DNA of 64,000 nucleotides, taken from positions 1 through 64,000 of the forward strand of contig NZ_BCNV01000013.1 of assembly GCF_001570725.1 (NCBI RefSeq), read 5' to 3'. Below, one piece after another: positions 1 to 8,416 of the stretch. Each line of letters begins with the position of its first letter. Positions within the stretch are counted from its first letter, which is position 1. The stretch comes from Paenibacillus amylolyticus (lineage in GTDB: Bacteria; Bacillota; Bacilli; Paenibacillales; Paenibacillaceae). Position numbers and translations under genes: made by a program. A model generated the notes under the pieces. The model made no database searches, was not told where the DNA came from, and saw only the letters and a list, made by a program, of their open reading frames with translations.

Positions 1-460
<460 letters not shown>

Positions 461-657
461 AGTATTGAAAAGAGCGATAAGCTCATTTTGAATCTGACGA
501 GATTAAAAATCTCATTTGTGCTCCAGCCGATCCAAGCCAAGGCTTGTCTCAACTTTCGCGTTTATTCTGCAAGCAGAATGTTTACTCACTCGTTGTTCAG
601 TTTTCAAAGATCAAACTTGTTTCGTTACCGAATGTCGTTCTCTTCAGCAACTTTTAT
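461..657 (-). other. rRNA operon leader (pre-16S)
   Basis: This is transcribed leader between the rRNA promoters and 16S. It holds a short hairpin (GAGATT/AATCTC, 499-513) and, at about 583-609, the motif family (CTTTGAAAACTGAACAAC) common in Bacillales rRNA leaders and spacers. Short open frames across it are artefacts of rRNA leader sequence. Confidence 0.7.
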
Positions 658-686
658 ATCTTATCACATCCGAACCAACTTTGCAA
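658..686 (-). promoter_or_regulatory. rRNA operon promoter, gene-proximal
   Basis: Reading the minus strand: TTGCAA, 17-base spacer, TAAGAT. It sits about 200 bases upstream of 16S and is the second of two tandem sigma-A type promoters. Confidence 0.75.
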
Positions 687-767
687 GCTCTTTTTTTAAG
701 TTTCTTTCGAAGCTTATTTCATTCGCTTACCGCACCGTGTAAACCGTGTTTTCTTGGCCGGAATTAG

Positions 768-796
768 AATATACCATGTACAGATTTTGATTGCAA
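768..796 (-). promoter_or_regulatory. rRNA operon promoter, distal
   Basis: Reading the minus strand: TTGCAA, 17-base spacer, TATATT. It has the same -35 hexamer and spacer length as the proximal promoter 110 bases downstream. Tandem P1/P2 promoters are normal for rRNA operons. Confidence 0.75.
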
Positions 797-827
797 GTCT
801 TTTTTTGAATTTAAACTATCTATGATG

Positions 828-885
828 ATACTACTTGGACGTACATGTAGTATTCTCCCAATTTAGAATGTTTGTATGCACGTCC
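828..885 (-). repeat. Inverted repeats, possible weak terminator
   Basis: Two overlapping inverted repeats lie just after the membrane-protein stop codon: ATACTAC/GTAGTAT (828-834, 847-853) and GGACGT/ACGTCC (837-842, 880-885). They cannot both form, and neither is followed by a clear T-run on the minus strand. A transcription end for the upstream gene is possible but unproven. Confidence 0.3.
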
Positions 886-894
886 ATATGTTTT

Positions 895-1446
895 TTATTG
901 TTTAATATTTCGGACTGGAACCTTTCGGGGCCATAAACTATAGCTAAAGCTTATCAGAAAATCGATACCAAGTATGGTTCCCCACACCTTAATCAAATTA
1001 TAGAAGACGGCTGTCCGTTCAGCATCATCAATCCACCATATCATGGCGAATAGAAATGCGCTGCCTATAGCCCAAGCCAAAAGATGTCTAAACCATCCAC
1101 TACGCTCACGACTTGCATGTTCTTTGCCATATAACTTGCTACTACGAGGGTTCTCTCCGCCTTTGAACCAATATAGGAAGTATCGATCTGCCCAAGCAAT
1201 CATCTGATGACCATAAGCAATACTTACCCCTATATACACCGCGGCAATACCATGAATCACGCTCGCTGTAGCTCCGCGCTGAAGATCCATCACTGTAGCT
1301 ACCAGCAACAAGAGATCCACAATAGGTGTTGCCATCAACAAACCGATGCCTAATCTTTTCATACCAAGAAGATACCTGACACTCAAACCCGCAAACACAA
1401 ACACCCAGAAGGCAATCTCACACCCTATAATGAAATAACCAATCAT
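895..1446 (-). CDS. Multi-pass membrane protein of unknown function
   Basis: The protein has 183 residues with about five hydrophobic segments (roughly residues 3-25, 30-52, 62-85, 120-140 and 146-168). A charged loop (about 95-118) containing RSSKLYGKEHASRERSG separates the third and fourth. A good ribosome site (AAGGAGAG) precedes the ATG. It is divergent from a tetR-family gene, and the shared 88-base gap carries repeated operator-like half sites, so it is probably the main target of that repressor. It resembles small uncharacterised Bacillales membrane proteins, but I cannot name a family securely. A transporter or membrane-stress role would be a guess. Confidence 0.8.
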   Translation of the reverse strand: MIGYFIIGCEIAFWVFVFAGLSVRYLLGMKRLGIGLLMATPIVDLLLLVATVMDLQRGATASVIHGIAAVYIGVSIAYGHQMIAWADRYFLYWFKGGENPRSSKLYGKEHASRERSGWFRHLLAWAIGSAFLFAMIWWIDDAERTAVFYNLIKVWGTILGIDFLISFSYSLWPRKVPVRNIKQ

Positions 1447-1462
1447 TTATCGTTCTCTCCTT

Positions 1463-1509
1463 TTATAATACAATTGTATTAAATACAATTTAGCACATTT
1501 GTATTATAA
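1463..1509. promoter_or_regulatory. Double operator of the divergent TetR-type regulator
   Basis: The divergent gap contains four copies of TTGTATT(A)/(T)AATACAA in alternating orientation. A perfect 16-base palindrome occupies 1466-1481, and half sites at 1482-1488 and 1499-1505 form a second inverted pair. The outermost arms make an 11-base inverted repeat (1463-1473 with 1499-1509). The sites overlap the -35 region of the tetR promoter and the likely promoter of the membrane gene, as expected for an autoregulated TetR repressor. Confidence 0.75.
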
Positions 1510-1528
1510 TAATCAACAGTGATATAAT
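1499..1528 (+). promoter_or_regulatory. tetR promoter, giving a nearly leaderless mRNA
   Basis: TTGTAT, 18-base spacer, TATAAT (1523-1528). The ATG is at 1535, so transcription would start at or within a base or two of the start codon. No ribosome-binding sequence lies before the ATG. Confidence 0.6.
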
Positions 1529-1534
1529 CTTCCT

Positions 1535-2125
1535 ATGCCTAAAATTGTTGATCATGATAAACAACGTGTGCTCGTGGCCGAAGCAGCTTGGCGTATTATA
1601 CGAAGAGATGGTATGGAACAGGCCTCTGTTCGGAATATCGCTGAAGAAGCAGGAATTTCGGTCGGTTCGATGCGTCACTACTTTTCTACACAGTCGGAAC
1701 TCTTACTATATGCTATGAATCTGGTATCCGAACGGGTATCCCATCGAGTCCAACAAATGTCCTTCACCGGCTCTCCCATGGACAATATGAAATGCCTATT
1801 GTTCGAATTCTTACCAAACACGGAAGAAAAACTGGCCGAAATGGAGGTGTGGTACGCTTTTACAGCCAGATCCAAAACGGATTCTACACTCAAGGAACTT
1901 GCCGATACAGTGTATGATGAACTCAGACAAGCTGTAGGCTCTGTTATCACTTACCTGATTAAGCTTGATCTCTCCAGACCTGATCTGGACAAAGAACTGG
2001 AGATCGAGAGATTGTATGCACTGGTGGATGGCTTGGGTATACATACTGTGCTTAGACCCGATCAGATGAATGCCAAGCTCATGGACGATATTCTCACCTT
2101 GCATCTTGCTTCCTTGTGTCGTTAA
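1535..2125 (+). CDS. TetR/AcrR family transcriptional regulator
   Basis: The 196-residue protein has an N-terminal helix-turn-helix (about residues 8-54) with the typical pattern AAWRIIRRDGMEQASVRNIA followed by EEAGISVGSMRHYF. The C-terminal ligand-binding and dimerisation part is helical and shows no motif that reveals its ligand. The HTH resembles BetI-like members of the family, a weak hint only. It is divergent from a membrane protein with palindromic operator copies between them, so it probably represses both genes. The start has no Shine-Dalgarno sequence and lies at the predicted transcription start, so translation is probably leaderless. Confidence 0.9.
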   Translation: MPKIVDHDKQRVLVAEAAWRIIRRDGMEQASVRNIAEEAGISVGSMRHYFSTQSELLLYAMNLVSERVSHRVQQMSFTGSPMDNMKCLLFEFLPNTEEKLAEMEVWYAFTARSKTDSTLKELADTVYDELRQAVGSVITYLIKLDLSRPDLDKELEIERLYALVDGLGIHTVLRPDQMNAKLMDDILTLHLASLCR

Positions 2126-2130
2126 ACAAA

Positions 2131-2206
2131 AAAAACCGCAGTACATTCGCTTTGACTAAAGCCTGTTACGATCACAGGAGTTAGTTCTGAATGTCTGACG
2201 GTTTTT
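2131..2206. terminator. Bidirectional terminator between convergent genes
   Basis: A nested inverted repeat fills the gap between the two stop codons. The paired blocks from outside inwards are AAAAACCG/CGGTTTTT (2131-2138, 2199-2206), CAG/CTG, ACATTC/GAATGT (2143-2148, 2189-2194), ACTAA/TTAGT and CCTGT/ACAGG. A-run and T-run flanks let it terminate from both sides. Confidence 0.8.
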
Positions 2207-2210
2207 CTTT

Positions 2211-3548
2211 TTATCCGATAATGATCCGGCCCTCCGGATGACGATACAGTTTCTTCTCTTTGCGCGGACGAAGGGCATACGCGATGGTTAATGGCCCAAT
2301 CCGACCTACAAACATGGTAAAGGTGATAATGATTTTTCCCCAATTGGTCAACTCATCAGTTACTCCCACCGAAAGCCCCACCGTACCAATTGCCGATGCA
2401 GCTTCAAACATCAGTGAAAGGAATGGTGCATCCTCTGTCGTAAGCAGAAGCATCACCACGATCATGAATATGATCAGCGAAACCATAATAATGGTCAACG
2501 CCCGCATAAGCAGCTCCTTCGGGACACGTTGGCGGAAAAATACGATATCCTTATTCCCCCGAATCATGGCATACACTGCACCGATCATGATCAGGAATGT
2601 AGTCGTCTTGATTCCGCCCCCTGTCGATCCCGGGGAAGCCCCGATAAACATCAGCAGGATGAAGAAGAATTGGGTAGCCTGCCTCATCTCCGTGATATCG
2701 ATGGTACTTGTTCCGGACGAACGTGTAGAGACAGACTGGAAGAAGGACGCATAGATCTTCTCGCTCCAGGTGAGTGAAGCCAGTGTGTGTCCGTTGGTGA
2801 ATTCAAAAACAAACAGTACAACCGCTCCTATACCAATCAAAGCTCCCGACACAGACAGCACCAGTTTGGACTGCAGGGATAGACGCCGACGTTTGCGATA
2901 CTCAAACAGATCATTTAACACAACAAAGCCAAGTCCACCAGAGACAACGAGCACAGAAGCGGTCAAATTGAATATCCAGTCTCCGGTGTAGTATTGAAAG
3001 CTGTTGCCGAACAAATCAAAACCGCCATTATTAAACAATGAAACGGAGTGGAATATTCCATAGTATACGGCCTGGCCAAACGGCATCTCCGTTGCCCAGC
3101 GCAGCGCCAGTATGACAGCAGCCACCCCTTCAATGGTAAAGGAGAAAATTAGCACCTTGCGGATAATGCGTACAATCCCTTCCATACTGTCTGCATTAAT
3201 GGCTTCTTTGAGCAACAGCCTGTCCTTGAGCGAGATTCGCTTGCCCAATACTAGCGCAAAGAGGGTAGCCATGGTCATGAAGCCGAGTCCACCGAGCTGC
3301 ATCAACACCATAATGACGATCTGACCAAACAAGTTAAACGTCGTCCCAACATCCACAACGACTAATCCAGTCACACATGCGGCAGAGGTTGATGTAAAGA
3401 GAGCATCAATAAACGCCAAATGCTCACCGCTTTGGTTGGAGATGGGCAACATGAGAAGCACCGTTCCAATCGCAATAATAAGCAGAAATCCGCCGACCAG
3501 GATTAACGGGGGTGATAAGAATTTGGCAAAGTGAAGCCTGAACTTCAT
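2211..3548 (-). CDS. ktrB: KtrB/TrkH-type potassium uptake channel subunit
   Basis: The protein (about 445 residues) is a polytopic member of the Trk/Ktr superfamily with repeated membrane-pore-membrane units. Selectivity-filter signatures include TSTSAACVTGL in the first pore and FIGASPGSTGGGIKTTTF in the third. The family moves potassium, often coupled to sodium, and is gated by a cytoplasmic KtrA/KtrC RCK protein. No such partner gene lies nearby, so the gating subunit must be elsewhere. I chose the ATG at 3548 because AGAGGTG lies directly upstream; an extended frame with a TTG start at 3569 would put that site inside the gene. KtrB and KtrD paralogues cannot be separated by eye. Confidence 0.9.
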   Translation of the reverse strand: MKFRLHFAKFLSPPLILVGGFLLIIAIGTVLLMLPISNQSGEHLAFIDALFTSTSAACVTGLVVVDVGTTFNLFGQIVIMVLMQLGGLGFMTMATLFALVLGKRISLKDRLLLKEAINADSMEGIVRIIRKVLIFSFTIEGVAAVILALRWATEMPFGQAVYYGIFHSVSLFNNGGFDLFGNSFQYYTGDWIFNLTASVLVVSGGLGFVVLNDLFEYRKRRRLSLQSKLVLSVSGALIGIGAVVLFVFEFTNGHTLASLTWSEKIYASFFQSVSTRSSGTSTIDITEMRQATQFFFILLMFIGASPGSTGGGIKTTTFLIMIGAVYAMIRGNKDIVFFRQRVPKELLMRALTIIMVSLIIFMIVVMLLLTTEDAPFLSLMFEAASAIGTVGLSVGVTDELTNWGKIIITFTMFVGRIGPLTIAYALRPRKEKKLYRHPEGRIIIG

Positions 3549-3680
3549 GAAGGGCACCTCTTTTAACAAAATACGAACAGGTTAATCTAAACAAATGCAA
3601 GAAGCTGTGCTCCCATAGTGGCGCAATATGAACAGGAAGACCTACTGACAAACTTCCGTTTTAGCGCCTATGTAAACCTA

Positions 3681-3725
3681 AAGAGGAACTTGCCCCAGCA
3701 TGATACTGAACGGCAGGTTCCTCTT
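3681..3725 (-). terminator. Hairpin downstream of lysS
   Basis: A 14-base inverted repeat (3681-3694 with 3712-3725), AAGAGGAAC...TTCCTCTT with one G-U pair, begins 30 bases after the lysS stop. The T-run on the minus strand is short, so it may be an inefficient terminator. Confidence 0.55.
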
Positions 3726-3754
3726 CTATTATGAACGTATACTACGTTCCTTAT

Positions 3755-5266
3755 TTAATCTTGTGTACGAGGACGCATGTGCGGGAAGAGCAGTACGTCA
3801 CGAATAGACGGGGAGTTCGTAAGCAGCATGATCAGACGATCGATCCCGATTCCCAGTCCGCCTGTTGGCGGCATACCATACTCGAGCGCACGGATGAAGT
3901 CGTCATCCATCTCATGAGCCTCGTCGTTCCCATGTTCTTTCTCCAGCATCTGAGCTTCAAAACGCTGACGCTGATCGATTGGATCATTCAGCTCTGTGAA
4001 GGCATTGGCATGCTCGCGTCCAACGATGAACAACTCGAAGCGATCCGTGAAGCGTGGGTCCACATCGTTTTTCTTCGCCAGCGGTGAGATTTCAAGAGGA
4101 TGTCCCATAATGAATGTCGGTTGAATCAACGTCTCTTCTACAAACTCTTCGAAGAATGCGTTCAGAATATGACCGAATGTCATATGCTTCTCCACCGGAA
4201 CCTTATGCTCCTTCGCCAAGCTGTGTGCTTCCTCATCCGTCATGTGTACAGAGAAGTCTACGCCAACAACTTCCTTAACTGCATCCACCATCGTAACACG
4301 GCGCCACTGCGGTTTAAGATCCACTTCATAATCTCCATACTGAATCACTTGTGTGCCCAGTACTTCTTGTGCGATATGAGCAACCAAATTTTCCGTCAAA
4401 TGCATGATATCTTTGTAGTCAGCATATGCCTCATACAATTCAATCATCGTGAACTCCGGATTGTGACGTGTGGACATACCTTCGTTTCGATATACACGGC
4501 CAATCTCATATACCTTCTCCAGTCCGCCAACAATCAGACGTTTCAGGTGAAGCTCAATCGCAATCCGCATGTACAGTTCCATATCTAGCGCATTGTGATG
4601 CGTGATGAACGGACGTGCTGCGGCTCCCCCGGCAATGGTATGCAACGTAGGTGTTTCCACTTCCAGATATCCAAGGGAATCGAGGTAACGACGCATCGAT
4701 TGAATGATTTTGGAACGTGTGATGAAAGTCTGTTGTACGTCCGGGCTCATAATCAGGTCAACGTAACGCTGGCGGTAACGCAGCTCAACGTCCGTGAGAC
4801 CATGGAATTTATCCGGAAGCGGATAGAGCGATTTGGACAGCACTTCAAGATCTTTAACTTTGACAGAAGTTTCACCTGTTTTGGTCTTAAAGATCACGCC
4901 TGTTACCCCAACAATGTCGCCAAGGTCCAGCAGGCTGAATGCCGCATACTTGTCTTCAGGCACGGTATCCTGACGAACATAGATCTGGATTCTGCCGCTC
5001 AGGTCCTGAATATGTGCGAAGCTTGCCTTACCCATTCCCCGCTTCGCCATAATCCGTCCGGCAATACTGACTTCGATGTGCTTCTCTTCCAGCTCTTCCT
5101 TGGTCAGTTCTTCATACTTCTTCAGAATGGAGCCGGCTTCTTCGGTACGTACGTATTTTTGGCCAAAAGGGTCGATTCCCAATTTGCGGAGCTCGTCCAA
5201 TTTGTCACGGCGAATTTGTAAAAGCTCGCTAAGTTCGGTTTCCTGATTCAAGACTTCATCCGTCAT
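3755..5266 (-). CDS. lysS: Lysine--tRNA ligase, class II
   Basis: LysRS charges tRNA-Lys with lysine, using ATP, in the cytoplasm. The 503-residue length matches the bacterial family. An OB-fold anticodon-binding domain (about residues 65-155, with GRIMAKRGMGKASFAHIQD) precedes the class II catalytic core. Motif 2 is visible as RNEGMSTRHNPEFTM (about 260-275) and motif 3 as GLGIGIDRLIMLL near the C-terminus (about 475). The start has AAGGAG about 11 bases upstream. It lies downstream of greA behind a strong terminator, so it probably has its own promoter. Its place after dusB matches the B. subtilis order, with greA added here. Confidence 0.98.
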   Translation of the reverse strand: MTDEVLNQETELSELLQIRRDKLDELRKLGIDPFGQKYVRTEEAGSILKKYEELTKEELEEKHIEVSIAGRIMAKRGMGKASFAHIQDLSGRIQIYVRQDTVPEDKYAAFSLLDLGDIVGVTGVIFKTKTGETSVKVKDLEVLSKSLYPLPDKFHGLTDVELRYRQRYVDLIMSPDVQQTFITRSKIIQSMRRYLDSLGYLEVETPTLHTIAGGAAARPFITHHNALDMELYMRIAIELHLKRLIVGGLEKVYEIGRVYRNEGMSTRHNPEFTMIELYEAYADYKDIMHLTENLVAHIAQEVLGTQVIQYGDYEVDLKPQWRRVTMVDAVKEVVGVDFSVHMTDEEAHSLAKEHKVPVEKHMTFGHILNAFFEEFVEETLIQPTFIMGHPLEISPLAKKNDVDPRFTDRFELFIVGREHANAFTELNDPIDQRQRFEAQMLEKEHGNDEAHEMDDDFIRALEYGMPPTGGLGIGIDRLIMLLTNSPSIRDVLLFPHMRPRTQD

Positions 5267-5332
5267 GATCTGTATTCATCTCCTTATTTACATTGCAGGC
5301 ATCGCGAGAGGACGCTATTCCTCAAATGTTGA

Positions 5333-5356
5333 AAAAGCTTCCCTAAGGAAGCTTTT
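5333..5356 (-). terminator. greA terminator
   Basis: Perfect 10-base stem AAAAGCTTCC/GGAAGCTTTT with a four-base loop, followed on the minus strand by a T-run, 26 bases after the greA stop. Confidence 0.85.
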
Positions 5357-5382
5357 GTTTACCGTGCCCAACTGCTTCGTTG

Positions 5383-5862
5383 CTATAGCTTTTTAATGTC
5401 TATAATTTTATATTGAATTACGCCAGCAGGCACACTTACATCAACAACTGTACCATTTTTCTTGCCCAGGATCGCTTTACCAACAGGGCTTTCGTTTGAG
5501 ATCTTGTTCTGCAGCGGGTTAGATTCAGCAGAACCTACAATTGTATATTCTGTGATATCACCGAATTCCAAATCTTCCACAGTAACTGTTGCACCTACAC
5601 TCACGACATCGGTGTCAATCTCATCACTGTTAATAATGCGTGCGTTCCGAAGCATTTTCTCCAAAGTAATAATACGACCTTCAATGAAGGCCTGTTCGTT
5701 CTTGGCATCCTCGTATTCAGAGTTCTCACTGATATCTCCATACCCGATGGCTACCTTAATCCGTTCAGCCACTTCGCGGCGCTTCACTGATTTCAATGTT
5801 TCCAGTTCTTCTTCCAGCTTCTTAAGTCCCTCTGGTGTAAGGATAACTTCCTTGTCGCTCAT
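5383..5862 (-). CDS. greA: Transcription elongation factor GreA
   Basis: GreA enters the secondary channel of RNA polymerase and stimulates cleavage of backtracked transcripts. The 159-residue protein has the N-terminal coiled coil (about residues 10-75, LTPEGLKKLEEELETLK and RREVAERIKVAIGYGDISEN) and a C-terminal FKBP-like domain ending near SPVGKAILGKK. The acidic tip residues of the coiled coil (D and E in GYGDISENSEYEDA) are present. I start at the ATG at 5862: AGGAG lies about 10 bases upstream, inside an otherwise possible seven-codon extension, and this gives the usual family length. It has its own promoter and terminator. Confidence 0.96.
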   Translation of the reverse strand: MSDKEVILTPEGLKKLEEELETLKSVKRREVAERIKVAIGYGDISENSEYEDAKNEQAFIEGRIITLEKMLRNARIINSDEIDTDVVSVGATVTVEDLEFGDITEYTIVGSAESNPLQNKISNESPVGKAILGKKNGTVVDVSVPAGVIQYKIIDIKKL

Positions 5863-6039
5863 CTCAACCGATTCTCCTGTCATGGGAATAATTTGGATTG
5901 TACGGCAACGGAATCAGTTCTAATTACATAGCTCCGCCCGCATACATCTTCAAAACTATATGAAGTTCTCCAGAGAAATAGAATATTCCTCCTGATGACT
6001 AGCCTTTAATTAACGCACATGGCGAATTTATACTGTGAA

Positions 6040-6068
6040 AGTATAGGGGAACGATCTCGAAAAGTCAA
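6040..6068 (-). promoter_or_regulatory. greA promoter
   Basis: Minus strand: TTGACT, 17-base spacer, TATACT. It lies in the 246-base gap between dusB and greA, giving a leader of about 170 bases. A 7-base inverted repeat CTGTAAA/TTTACAG (6086-6102) sits just upstream, between the dusB stop and this promoter; it lacks a T-run. Confidence 0.7.
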
Positions 6069-6108
6069 TGTTACGTCCTCTATAGCTGTAAACGTTTTAC
6101 AGTCTTAA

Positions 6109-7128
6109 TTAAGATGCATTTCCGGCAATTACCGGTTCTGACTCCAAATTACCTTCGCTTCTCAACTGACCCACAAAGTTCTCCAGAATCTGTACCATCT
6201 CATCCCGCTTGGTTCCTTCCATAATAACATCCTTGATGCGGGCAGATCCTTTCAAGCCTTTCAAATACCAAGCCAGATGTTTACGCATCTCCCGTACAGC
6301 AACCGTCTCGTTCTTGAGTGCGATCAGGCGATCCATATGAAGGATGGCAACACGGATCTTCTCTTCACCATTCGGGTCAGGAAGCAATTTACCCGTGCTT
6401 AAGTATTGAATGGTACGATACAGCATCCATGGATTACCCAGGGCGGCACGACCAATCATAACTCCGTCACAACCTGTTTCATCCAGCATACGGCGTGCAT
6501 CCTCTGGAGTATGGACATCACCATTGCCGATCACGGGAATAGAGACCGCCTCTTTTACATCTTTGATGTGTGACCAGTCAGCTGTCCCTGTATAGAGTTG
6601 CTCACGCGTACGACCGTGTACACTTACCGCCTGTCCACCAGCACGTTCAACCGCGAGCGCATTCTCAACCGCGAAGATATGCTCGTTATCCCAGCCGATA
6701 CGCATCTTGACCGTCACCGGCTTCTCGACCGCGTCCACGACAGCGGATACCATCTCATAGATTTTATTCGGATCAAGCAACCAACGTGCACCTGCATCAC
6801 ATTTCGTCACTTTTGGCACAGGGCATCCCATGTTGATGTCGATGATGTCTGCATTCGTTTCTTTGTCCACGATTTTGGCTGCTTCTACAAGGGAATCACG
6901 ATCTCCCCCAAAAATCTGAAGGCTCAGCGGTTTCTCACGCTCATCTACAAACAACATCTCGCGTGTACGCTGATTACCATGGACGATGGCTTTGCCACTC
7001 ACCATCTCCGCGCATACGAGGCCTGTTCCGAATTCTTTTGCGATCAAACGAAAAGCCGGATTACATACGCCAGCCATCGGCGCAAGTACGACCTGGTTTT
7101 TCATTTCAATGCCACCAATGTTAAGCAC
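6109..7128 (-). CDS. dusB: tRNA-dihydrouridine synthase DusB
   Basis: This FMN enzyme reduces specific uridines in tRNA to dihydrouridine. The 339-residue protein opens with the flavin-binding VVLAPMAGVCNPAFRLI (about residues 13-29). It carries the catalytic-cysteine signature INMGCPVPKVTKCDAGARWL (about 97-116) and the barrel motifs SVHGRTREQ and IGNGDV. The start codon is GTG, with AAGGAG 13 bases upstream, a longer spacing than usual. It follows folK and the small XRE regulator at the end of the folate cluster, the same order as in B. subtilis. Confidence 0.96.
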   Translation of the reverse strand: MLNIGGIEMKNQVVLAPMAGVCNPAFRLIAKEFGTGLVCAEMVSGKAIVHGNQRTREMLFVDEREKPLSLQIFGGDRDSLVEAAKIVDKETNADIIDINMGCPVPKVTKCDAGARWLLDPNKIYEMVSAVVDAVEKPVTVKMRIGWDNEHIFAVENALAVERAGGQAVSVHGRTREQLYTGTADWSHIKDVKEAVSIPVIGNGDVHTPEDARRMLDETGCDGVMIGRAALGNPWMLYRTIQYLSTGKLLPDPNGEEKIRVAILHMDRLIALKNETVAVREMRKHLAWYLKGLKGSARIKDVIMEGTKRDEMVQILENFVGQLRSEGNLESEPVIAGNAS

Positions 7129-7224
7129 GGTAGTCGTTCCACTCCTTTTTTAATTCTGTATATATCACGATATAAAGATCGATCGATGTCTCTGTTGTTG
7201 TAGCTAGACGAAAACAAAACGGTC

Positions 7225-7428
7225 TTACTTGCCCTGCAACTCCTCGATACTGATCGCCAGCACTCCGGCAATTCGATCCAACTCTTGCGGTGTTACCTTA
7301 CGGTTTCCCCGCTCAATAGTTCCCAGAATGGCCAGCGAGATGCCGGTCTCGGCAGCAAGTTCATGTTGTGTTAAACCTTTCAGCTTCCGGAATGCCCGGA
7401 TTCGATTGGCCAATTGCATGTTTTCCAA
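7225..7428 (-). CDS. yazB: Small XRE-family HTH regulator (YazB-like)
   Basis: The 67-residue protein is almost entirely one XRE/Cro-type helix-turn-helix: RAFRKLKGLTQHELAAETG, ISLAILGTIERGNRKVT, and a closing helix IAGVLAISIEEL. The start overlaps the end of folK by up to 49 bases in another frame, which suggests translational coupling. A TTG at 7428 and an ATG at 7419 are both possible, and neither has an ideal ribosome site. B. subtilis has the same small gene between folK and dusB. Its DNA targets are unknown, and nothing in the sequence links it to folate control. Confidence 0.85.
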   Translation of the reverse strand: MENMQLANRIRAFRKLKGLTQHELAAETGISLAILGTIERGNRKVTPQELDRIAGVLAISIEELQGK

Positions 7429-7928
7429 AGCTGTATTCCATCCTTTCCATCCAGTACAGACAACGATGAGTGTACAAAGGTATATAGACCTGATTCCTCG
7501 CCCTCCGGTACGATATCCGACAGCGGTACCAGCACAAAAGCCCGTTCGCCCATACGGGGATGAGGCAATTGTAGCAATTCGGTATCTCTCGTCTCCCCGT
7601 GCATCCAGAGCAGGTCCAGATCAACAGTGCGCGGTCCCCAGCGAATATCACGAACACGACCGAGTCGGTTCTCGATATCCAATAATTCCGTGAGCAACTG
7701 CTCCGGTGTCAGCATCGCCTTTACGGCGACTGCCATATTCAGAAAAGCGGGCTGATCTACATATCCTACAGGTTCCGTCTCATATAGCGCAGAACAGCGC
7801 AGAACGGATATATGAGGGTGTTCATCCAGCAAAGACAATGCTTCAAGCAGCGTCTGTTCCCGGTCACCCAAATTGGCCCCTAAAGCAATATAAGCCTCTG
7901 AAAATTCAGAGGTCGAATGTGCAATCAT
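7380..7928 (-). CDS. folK: 6-hydroxymethyl-7,8-dihydropterin pyrophosphokinase (HPPK)
   Basis: FolK transfers pyrophosphate from ATP to hydroxymethyl-dihydropterin, giving the substrate for FolP. The 182-residue protein has the family N-terminus AYIALGANLGDREQTL (about residues 12-27), YETEPVGYVDQPAFLNM, and the signature RWGPRTVDLDLLW (about 96-108) with the metal-binding aspartates. The H-P-R-M segment (LPHPRMGERAFVL) follows. It starts nine bases after the folB stop, with AAAGTGAG upstream, so it belongs to the folate operon. Confidence 0.96.
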   Translation of the reverse strand: MIAHSTSEFSEAYIALGANLGDREQTLLEALSLLDEHPHISVLRCSALYETEPVGYVDQPAFLNMAVAVKAMLTPEQLLTELLDIENRLGRVRDIRWGPRTVDLDLLWMHGETRDTELLQLPHPRMGERAFVLVPLSDIVPEGEESGLYTFVHSSLSVLDGKDGIQLWKTCNWPIESGHSGS

Positions 7929-7937
7929 GATCGGTTC

Positions 7938-8300
7938 TCACTTTCTTGTGCGGCGAAGCTCTACCGTTACGCCCTCAAAATGAATATCGAATGGGGGATG
8001 TGGCTTCGTCACCTTGACTGTCAATGCATTGATAATAGTATAAGTGTCTAGTAAAGAAGATGCAATATGTTCGCCCAAAGCTTCAATTAACTGGAATGAT
8101 TTATTTTCAACAATCTGTTTTACCAGCTCATGGATCTCTGCGTAGTTGATCGTTTTGGTCAGATCATCGTTACGTCCAGCCTCACTGAGGTCCATATCAA
8201 TCTCCAGATCAATATAGTACCGCTGCCCAAGCTTCCGTTCTTCTGCAAAAACGCCATGATATCCGTAATACTCCATACGGTGCAATACCATTCTATCCAT
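7938..8300 (-). CDS. folB: Dihydroneopterin aldolase
   Basis: FolB cleaves dihydroneopterin to 6-hydroxymethyl-dihydropterin. The protein is 120 residues long, the normal size of this tunnel-fold enzyme. It has MEYYGYHGVFAEERKLGQ (about residues 9-26; the glutamate after HGV is typical), the central TINYAEIHELV, and the closing VTVTKPHPPF-like segment TKPHPPFDI. It sits between folP and folK in the folate operon. The 116-base gap before it shows no terminator. Confidence 0.95.
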   Translation of the reverse strand: MDRMVLHRMEYYGYHGVFAEERKLGQRYYIDLEIDMDLSEAGRNDDLTKTINYAEIHELVKQIVENKSFQLIEALGEHIASSLLDTYTIINALTVKVTKPHPPFDIHFEGVTVELRRTRK

Positions 8301-8416
8301 ACGATCCGCCTGCCCTCTATATATATTGAAATTTTAATCTATTTGAAGTTCTCCCTTTGCTTCGCCTTTGAAAAACGCTGCGCTTCCACTGGACAGGTCA
8401 CTCGGACCCGCCAGCA

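Noticed and set aside
488..767. Two overlapping open frames upstream of 16S
   Set aside because: They lie in the rRNA leader and promoter region, and no ribosome site supports them.
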